Of a stretch of 42,378 nucleotides of DNA, positions 37,688-42,378 are shown piece by piece; positions within the stretch are counted from its first letter, which is position 1; each line of letters starts with the position of its first letter. The DNA is from Actinomycetes bacterium (GTDB lineage: Bacteria; Actinomycetota; Acidimicrobiia; Acidimicrobiales; RAAP-2), in NCBI GenBank assembly GCA_021777285.1, contig JAJYDR010000008.1:1-42378 (forward strand), given 5' to 3'. A model generated the notes under the pieces. That model searched no databases and was not told where the DNA came from. It saw only the letters and a program-made list of their open reading frames with translations. A program made the position numbers and the translations under genes.

Positions 37688-38455
37688 CTAGTTCTTCGTA
37701 CCGAAGAAGCCCCGCGCCCGCTCGCGGCGCACGAGTCGATACAGTTCGGCGTCGGGGTCATCTTCGGACTGCAGCCACTGCACCAGGTTCCAGAAGATGA
37801 TGGGCAGGAACACCGCGGCGGAAACGACCCAGATGGATCCGACGCTGAGCTGCTGATCGGCCGCGAGCGACGGTCCGCGACCCGGGACGTGGATGAAGGC
37901 GTGGTACCAGGACGAGCGCGACATGCCGTTCATGTACGCCATGATCCACACGACCCACATCACCACCGCGGAGGTGCCGATGCGATAGGGCCGGGTGGCC
38001 CGTGGCGTCAGCGGCGGCGATTCGATCAGGTCACGGAACAGCGCCACGCCGCTGACACCGAGCGTGACGAACTCAGCGACCGTGAGCCACGGGTGGCGAA
38101 TCACGGCGTCGACCACGGGCGGCACGCGCCACGCGACTGCGACGGCGAGGAACACGCCGGCCCCCGCGATCGAGCGGGCATGGTTGACACCCGTCGCGAC
38201 AACGGGCACGGAGTCGTCGTCGAGCGGCGACAGCCGGGAACGAGACCAGACCGGCCAGCGTCGAACGCCGAGCCGGCGCCAGGGCCCGCCGGCCACGAAG
38301 AGTACGGGCGCCACGAAGGCGAACGACTCGAACTGCAAAGTTTGCACGTATTCGTACTGACGGGCCCACGACGCCAACGGCGGAATGAGCCAGATGAACC
38401 ACCACGCGACTCCTAGGACCGCGAGCGCGTCACGGAATCCCCGGTGCCCCGACAT
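37688..38455 (-). CDS. CtaG-like membrane protein lacking the conserved histidines
   Basis: A 255-residue relative of the CtaG protein in this window. It keeps the shared layout: FVAPVLFVAGGPW, an AWRVPPVVD segment (AWHVPS in CtaG), SWYHAFIHVPG and ADQQLSVGSIW. The histidines of the CtaG helices are replaced: HMIEH becomes TLQFE, AWHVP becomes AWRVP, and WLMHGSF becomes LTVAEFV. If CtaG acts through those histidines, this copy has another job. ATG 38453-38455; the stop abuts the stop of the preceding plus-strand gene with no gap. It follows the small membrane peptide and ctaE in the oxidase cluster. Confidence 0.75.
   Translation of the reverse strand: MSGHRGFRDALAVLGVAWWFIWLIPPLASWARQYEYVQTLQFESFAFVAPVLFVAGGPWRRLGVRRWPVWSRSRLSPLDDDSVPVVATGVNHARSIAGAGVFLAVAVAWRVPPVVDAVIRHPWLTVAEFVTLGVSGVALFRDLIESPPLTPRATRPYRIGTSAVVMWVVWIMAYMNGMSRSSWYHAFIHVPGRGPSLAADQQLSVGSIWVVSAAVFLPIIFWNLVQWLQSEDDPDAELYRLVRRERARGFFGTKN
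37692..37708. terminator. Possible bidirectional hairpin at a stop-to-stop junction
   Basis: TTCTTCG (37692-37698), 3-base loop, CGAAGAA (37702-37708): a perfect 7-base-pair stem immediately beside the abutting stops of two convergent genes. No U-run follows, so its strength is uncertain. Confidence 0.3.
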
Positions 38456-38471
38456 TTCGGCGCCGTCTCCG

Positions 38472-38585
38472 CTACTCCGACGGGTGGCGCTGGAAGAACC
38501 CCCAGATGAGCACCCCGAATAACACGCCGAGTAGGACCACCATCGTCTGGACCTGCGGTCCGATGTAGATGTCAACTCCTTGCAC
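38472..38585 (-). CDS. 37-residue membrane peptide in the oxidase operon
   Basis: A small gene between ctaE and the CtaG-like gene. GTG 38583-38585 is preceded by AGGAGG with 8 bases spacing, one of the strongest ribosome binding sites in the window. The product has a short polar start (MQGVDIYIGPQVQT), one hydrophobic helix of about 16 residues (VVLLGVLFGVLIWGFF, with slight overlap) and a polar end RHPSE. Its size and place resemble the tiny accessory subunits (such as CcoQ-like or subunit IV peptides) found with heme-copper oxidases, but I recognise no family. Likely an oxidase subunit or assembly helper. Confidence 0.7.
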   Translation of the reverse strand: MQGVDIYIGPQVQTMVVLLGVLFGVLIWGFFQRHPSE

Positions 38586-38614
38586 GATCGCTTCCTCCTC
38601 TCGTCAAACTCGAG

Positions 38615-39271
38615 TTACAGCAGGTAGAACATGGCGAAGAACAACAGGCCGCTGAGCCCGATGAAGCCCCAGAAGTAGGTCATCGCCGAGACGTTGGCCC
38701 GGAACGACTGGGCCGTCGCGTGCGCCGACAACTCGGGCCGATCGCCGCCGATCTCGCGGTGCAGGCGCAGCGAACGTGCTAGGGCGGTTTCGAGCCAGTA
38801 GCTACCGACCACGAGCGTCGCGATGTTGATCACCACGTAGCCAATGAAGGTCGACGCGTACCCGCTCGATCCGGGGTAGAAGGACAGCGCCGTCAGCTCC
38901 CAGACCTGCAAGACGAGCGCGAGCACGGAGGCGAAGAGCGCCGTCCAACCCGCGACCTGCCAGTCCACGACGAGTCCCTTGCGCAGACGCCACTTCCCGT
39001 AGATCGCCATCACGGCGGCGAGAATCGTCAGCGAGAAGATCGTCCAGCCGTAGGCCGTTGGCGCCGTCACGTGGTTCGGGCGCCACAGCAGGCCGTTGTT
39101 GCTCGACCGCAGGTAGAAGTACGCGAAGGCGAGCGACGCCAGCAAGAACGTGTACATCCCGATGAACAACCGGCCGCCAGACCACACGGATCCGATATGC
39201 GCGCGTAGCTCGAACTCTTCCTCTTCGGGAGTCGACGTGTACCCGTTTGACTGTTTCATAGTTCCACTCAT
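38615..39271 (-). CDS. ctaE: Cytochrome c oxidase subunit III
   Basis: A 218-residue membrane protein with five clear helices. The segment FIGMYTFLLASLAFAYFYLR corresponds to the family helix that usually reads LFIxSExxFF, so the common glutamate is missing. The end MTYFWGFIGLSGLLFFAMFYLL is typical of the last helix. ATG 39269-39271 has GGAG 8 bases upstream; a second ATG four codons on is possible. It lies 16 bases after ctaD. Confidence 0.9.
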   Translation of the reverse strand: MSGTMKQSNGYTSTPEEEEFELRAHIGSVWSGGRLFIGMYTFLLASLAFAYFYLRSSNNGLLWRPNHVTAPTAYGWTIFSLTILAAVMAIYGKWRLRKGLVVDWQVAGWTALFASVLALVLQVWELTALSFYPGSSGYASTFIGYVVINIATLVVGSYWLETALARSLRLHREIGGDRPELSAHATAQSFRANVSAMTYFWGFIGLSGLLFFAMFYLL

Positions 39272-39287
39272 CAGCTGTTCTCCGTTC

Positions 39288-41234
39288 CTACGCCACGCCG
39301 CTGCCGTCGTGGGACGACACAGCCGGTACTCGTTCGTCGCCACCCAGGTCGGCAACCGCGGGAGCGCTCGCCTCGCTGTAGTGGTACGGGTCGGTCAGGA
39401 TCACCGGGATCCGCTCAAAGTTGTGCGGGGGCACCGGGGTCGCGGTCTGCCACTCCAGACCCAGGGAGTCCCACGGGTTGGCGGGCGCCTTCTGGGGGCT
39501 GATGTAGAGCGACCACACCAGGTTGAAGAAGAAGATCAGGAACGAGAAGCCGAGCAGGAACGCACTGATCGACGAGAAGTCGTTCAGGCCCTGGAGGTTC
39601 TTCGCGTAGGTGAACACGCGGCGTGGCTGGCCGAGCAGGCCGATGATGAACATCGGGAAGAAGGTCAGGTTGAAGAAGATGAACATCGTCCAGAAGTGCA
39701 GCAAGCCGATCTTCTTGTTCATCATCCGCCCGGTCATCTTGGGCAGCCAGTAGTACAGGCCACCCATGAAGGCGAAGAGCAGTCCACCCATGATCGTGTA
39801 GTGGAAGTGCGACAGGACGAAGAACCCGCCGTGCACCGTCACGTTCACCGGCACGTCCGAGAGGAACACGCCCGTGACGCCGCCGATCAAGAAGTTGAAG
39901 TAGAGCGCCATCGCGAAGAGCATCGGTATCTCGAATCTGATCTTCGATTTGTACAGCGTTCCCATGCCGACGAGATAGATGAAGCCGGTCGGGATCGAGA
40001 TCAGCTCAGTGGTGAGCATGAAGAGTGGTCGCATATCGGGGTTGATACCGCTCTGGAAGAGGTGGTGCTGCCAGACGAAGAACGACAGCAACGACACACC
40101 GATCATGCCCGCCGCGCCCACCTTGTAGGCGAAGAGCGGTTTACGCGTGAATACCGGCAGTATCTCGCCGACGATGCCAAAGCCCGGCAGGGCCATGATG
40201 TACACCTCGGGGTGACCGAAGAACCAGAAGAGGTTCTCCCACAGGTACGAACTGCCACCGTGCTCGGTCACGTAGAACGCCGTCTGGGCCGTCTTGTCGA
40301 GCAGGCCGAACAGGCCAGCGGCGAAGAGTGTCGGCGTCGCGAGCGTCAGCAGGGCCGCGGTCGCGAGGATCGACCAGACGAAGATCGGCACCCGGCTCCA
40401 CGTCATGCCCGGCGCCCGGTAGTTGATGATCGTCACGGCGATATTGAAACCCGCCGCCATCATGCCCATCCCGATGACCGCGAAACCGAAGAGGTAGGAC
40501 ACCATGCCCGGGCCCGCCTGGGTCTGCAGCGGCGCGTAGCCGGTCCACCCGGTCGGGAACCCGCCGTAGGGCAGGGCCGAGAAGATGACCATGTAGCCCG
40601 CCACGAAGATCCAGAAACTGAACGCCTCGATGCGCGGGAAGGCCATCCGGCGCGAACCGATCATGAGCGGAACCAGGTAGTTGCCCAGCGGACCCACGAC
40701 GATCGACGTCGCCATCATCATCATGATCGTGCCGTGCTCAGAGACGATCTTGATGTAGGTGTCGGCACTGAAGTAGTGGGTCGTCGGATTCAGCAGTTCG
40801 GTGCGGATCGCCATCGCGAGCAGACCGCCGGTGAACATGAACAACAGGACGCCCACCACGTACTGCAGGCCGACCGTCTTGTGGTTCGTGCTGTAGCGGA
40901 AGTACTTGGACCAGTCGTTGACCTCAACTTCCTTCTCGGGCTGACGGCCCGCCAACTTGGCCAGCGGGTAGTTGAGTGCGCCGATGCCCAGGAGCCACCC
41001 CACGACGCCAAAGATGAGCGCCAAGGCGTCCGCGATGGCGTTCTGGCCACTGTTGACGATGTATTGGTAGTTGCTCGATATGGCGTTGCCCAGCCAGTGC
41101 CCGAAGGTGTAGCCGAGTATGCCGCCGATAATCGCCGTGCCAAGGTGTTGGCTGAGCCAACCCTGGCGCTGCGTCCACGGCACGCGCGGCGCCGTCGACG
41201 CTTCACCGGCCGTCGCCAAAGGACGTTCCGTCAT
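39288..41234 (-). CDS. ctaD: Heme-copper oxidase subunit I with atypical proton channels
   Basis: A 648-residue catalytic subunit reducing oxygen to water. All metal ligands are visible: EHGTIM (heme a), FFGHPEVY (CuB with cross-linked Tyr), WQHHLF (CuB) and SHFHYTIMGG (both hemes). Three usual residues are replaced: the D-channel segment PLMIGAPDMAFPRMNN reads PLMIGSRRMAFPRIEA, the K-channel segment PTGVKVF reads PTGFIYL, and the magnesium-site HDTYY reads HGGFF. The N-terminus carries two extra hydrophobic helices (about residues 33-50 and 67-85) before the usual NHK helix I. ATG 41232-41234 with GGAG 8 bases upstream. HPEV with Tyr groups it with A1-like oxidases. Confidence 0.95.
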   Translation of the reverse strand: MTERPLATAGEASTAPRVPWTQRQGWLSQHLGTAIIGGILGYTFGHWLGNAISSNYQYIVNSGQNAIADALALIFGVVGWLLGIGALNYPLAKLAGRQPEKEVEVNDWSKYFRYSTNHKTVGLQYVVGVLLFMFTGGLLAMAIRTELLNPTTHYFSADTYIKIVSEHGTIMMMMATSIVVGPLGNYLVPLMIGSRRMAFPRIEAFSFWIFVAGYMVIFSALPYGGFPTGWTGYAPLQTQAGPGMVSYLFGFAVIGMGMMAAGFNIAVTIINYRAPGMTWSRVPIFVWSILATAALLTLATPTLFAAGLFGLLDKTAQTAFYVTEHGGSSYLWENLFWFFGHPEVYIMALPGFGIVGEILPVFTRKPLFAYKVGAAGMIGVSLLSFFVWQHHLFQSGINPDMRPLFMLTTELISIPTGFIYLVGMGTLYKSKIRFEIPMLFAMALYFNFLIGGVTGVFLSDVPVNVTVHGGFFVLSHFHYTIMGGLLFAFMGGLYYWLPKMTGRMMNKKIGLLHFWTMFIFFNLTFFPMFIIGLLGQPRRVFTYAKNLQGLNDFSSISAFLLGFSFLIFFFNLVWSLYISPQKAPANPWDSLGLEWQTATPVPPHNFERIPVILTDPYHYSEASAPAVADLGGDERVPAVSSHDGSGVA

Positions 41235-41289
41235 CGCCCAATCTCCATTTCTGTCATTGCGTTTGCATCATTCATCGTCGTAGTACCGA

Positions 41290-42279
41290 TCACGAGGCCG
41301 GCTGCTTTGCGCCGTAGGTCTCTACCGTGCTGTACGGAGTCACCGTGCCGTCGGGGTAGTACCCACCCGCGGCTCCGTTAGCGTCGGGCACGTAGGTCCA
41401 CGCGAACGGCGGCAGGTCCTTGGTGTTGGCCGCGTTCGCCGCCTCGGTCGCCTGCGCCCACTGCATGAACTTCTGCTGGGAGACCACGCGGCCGTAGTTG
41501 TACATCGAGCCGTGCCAGATGCCACAGAGCTCACTGCAGCGAACCGTGAACGGTCCGGTCTGATTCGTCGTCGTGTACGCCACGTCGTTCACCTGGGGGT
41601 TCGCGTCGGCCTTCACGCTGAGCTGGTAGGCCCAGAAGCTGTGGATGACGTCCAGTGACGTGACGTTGAAGGCGATCGTCGTGTTGACCGGCAGGATCAA
41701 CTGGGGCGTCTCGAAGCCGCCGAATGTCGGGTAGCGGTACGTGAACTTCCACTGCTGGGCGATGACCTGGACCGGGAGGACCTGGTTGCTATTGGGCGAC
41801 CAGGTCCCCGTCCCGGCCAGGGCCGCGGTTTCGGCCTTGATCGCGCCCGCCGGCGACCACACTGGGTTGGGCCCCTCCCCACCACCCGAGCCGTGGTTGA
41901 CGACGAGTTCGACGGTACCGAAGCCGGCCAAGAAGATCACGACGACCGAGGTGATCGTGATCCAGGCAACCTGTGCGGTGCGATTGTTTCGCGCGGCCTC
42001 GCCGCCTACTGGCTCAGGGCCTCCCCGCTTGGCGCTCCAGACCGCGATCGCGTAGGCGAGGTAGATCCACACGCCGATCAAGACGGGAATCGCGATGACG
42101 AACAAGATGTTGAAGTCGAACTGGTTCGACGAGGCCATGTCGGTCATACGCCCCGGCGGGATGTGCGGGCCCACGAGGAACCAGAACAACAGGTCCGCCG
42201 CGATCGAGAGCACGATCCAAATCGTGGTCATACGGCGCAGGTGGTGAGTCTCATTCATGGCTGCATTCTCCGCTGTCAT
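41290..42279 (-). CDS. ctaC: Cytochrome c oxidase subunit II
   Basis: A 329-residue subunit accepting electrons from cytochrome c or a cupredoxin. The CuA site is complete: His in DVIHSFW, then CSELCGIWHGSM (two Cys, Glu for magnesium, His, Met). Three hydrophobic helices precede it (about 18-37, 55-80 and 100-125) instead of the usual two. No lipobox signal peptide is seen. ATG 42277-42279 lies two bases after the upstream stop, supporting coupling; ATG 42256-42258 with GGAG 9 bases upstream is an alternative. First complete gene of ctaC-ctaD-ctaE. Confidence 0.94.
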   Translation of the reverse strand: MTAENAAMNETHHLRRMTTIWIVLSIAADLLFWFLVGPHIPPGRMTDMASSNQFDFNILFVIAIPVLIGVWIYLAYAIAVWSAKRGGPEPVGGEAARNNRTAQVAWITITSVVVIFLAGFGTVELVVNHGSGGGEGPNPVWSPAGAIKAETAALAGTGTWSPNSNQVLPVQVIAQQWKFTYRYPTFGGFETPQLILPVNTTIAFNVTSLDVIHSFWAYQLSVKADANPQVNDVAYTTTNQTGPFTVRCSELCGIWHGSMYNYGRVVSQQKFMQWAQATEAANAANTKDLPPFAWTYVPDANGAAGGYYPDGTVTPYSTVETYGAKQPAS

Positions 42280-42281
42280 AG

Positions 42282-42378
42282 TTATCGCACCACTTCCAGG
42301 AATCCGCCCATGTAGTTCTGGGTCGACATCGGTCCTCCATTGCCGTAGAGATAGCCGAGCCCGCACGGGACGAAGCAC
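42282..42378 (-). CDS. 3' end of a gene upstream of ctaC, cupredoxin-like ending
   Basis: Only the last 31 codons are in the window; the 5' part lies beyond the right edge. They include CFVPCGLGYLYGNGGPM and end MGGFLEVVR before TAA. The Cys-x3-Cys-Gly start is reminiscent of CuA and cupredoxin loops, with a Met where those have a ligand Met, but the usual His is Tyr or absent. A 15-codon frame inside it with a GGAGG-like site is probably chance. It ends two bases before ctaC, so it belongs to the oxidase operon. Confidence 0.6.
   Translation of the reverse strand, partial: CFVPCGLGYLYGNGGPMSTQNYMGGFLEVVR

Noticed and set aside
39150..41381. A 743-codon open frame on the plus strand opposite ctaD
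   Set aside because: It lies antisense to ctaE/ctaD, is dominated by Arg, His, Glu and Asp as expected from the complement of GC-rich coding sequence, and has no domain.
42282..42329. A separate 15-codon gene before ctaC
   Set aside because: Its apparent ribosome binding site is formed by in-frame Gly codons of the longer open frame that reaches the window edge; the longer frame reads as a plausible protein end.

Overview
The window is high-GC, densely coded bacterial DNA with no RNA gene, CRISPR array, insertion sequence or prophage that I can see. Several features point to an actinobacterium: the actinobacteria-specific integration host factor MihF next to gmk, a PriA without helicase motifs, many leaderless-looking promoter/start pairs, and a gene order (infC-rpmI-rplT-TrmH-like-pheS-pheT-arg, and pyrR-pyrB-pyrC-carA-carB-pyrF-mihF-gmk-rpoZ-coaBC-metK-priA-def-fmt-rpe-rib) that I recall from Mycobacterium tuberculosis. 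The unusual cytochrome oxidase and missing genes suggest a deep lineage (for example Acidimicrobiia), which is inference only.

Left part (1-14282), almost all on the minus strand. infC-rpmI-rplT, a SpoU/TrmH-family RNA methyltransferase, pheS and pheT form a translation cluster. A divergent pair, an EamA transporter on the plus strand and an acyl-ACP thioesterase-like gene on the minus strand, separates it from argC-argB-argF-argR-argG-argH plus a YbaK-like gene. The arg genes overlap by 4 bases or nearly touch, and a candidate ArgR operator lies over the argC -10 box. argJ and argD are absent.

Middle part (14283-34760). Two plus-strand genes (DUF4232-like, DUF1844-like) meet the end of a very long minus-strand array converging on them. 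That array runs pyrR-pyrB-pyrC-carA-carB-pyrD-pyrF (pyrimidine synthesis), mihF-gmk-rpoZ-coaBC-metK-priA (nucleoid, nucleotide, omega subunit, CoA, SAM, replication restart), def-fmt (N-formylmethionine handling), and rpe-ribD-ribBA-ribH plus a cold-shock-like gene (riboflavin). A PyrR-binding RNA element sits just upstream of the pyrR ribosome binding site. ribE (riboflavin synthase) and a pyrK partner for the class 1B-like PyrD are absent.

Right part (34766-42378). This is an aerobic respiration island: ctaC-ctaD-ctaE, a 37-residue membrane peptide missing from ordinary gene calls, two CtaG-like assembly proteins (one without the conserved histidines), a Sco-type copper chaperone, and two unknown membrane proteins. 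Subunit I keeps all metal ligands but lacks the canonical D-channel aspartate, the K-channel lysine and a magnesium-site aspartate, and carries two extra N-terminal membrane helices. Subunit II has a third membrane helix. The gene upstream of ctaC is cut by the window edge and ends in a Cys-x3-Cys-Gly segment. I consider this oxidase island the most unusual content of the window.
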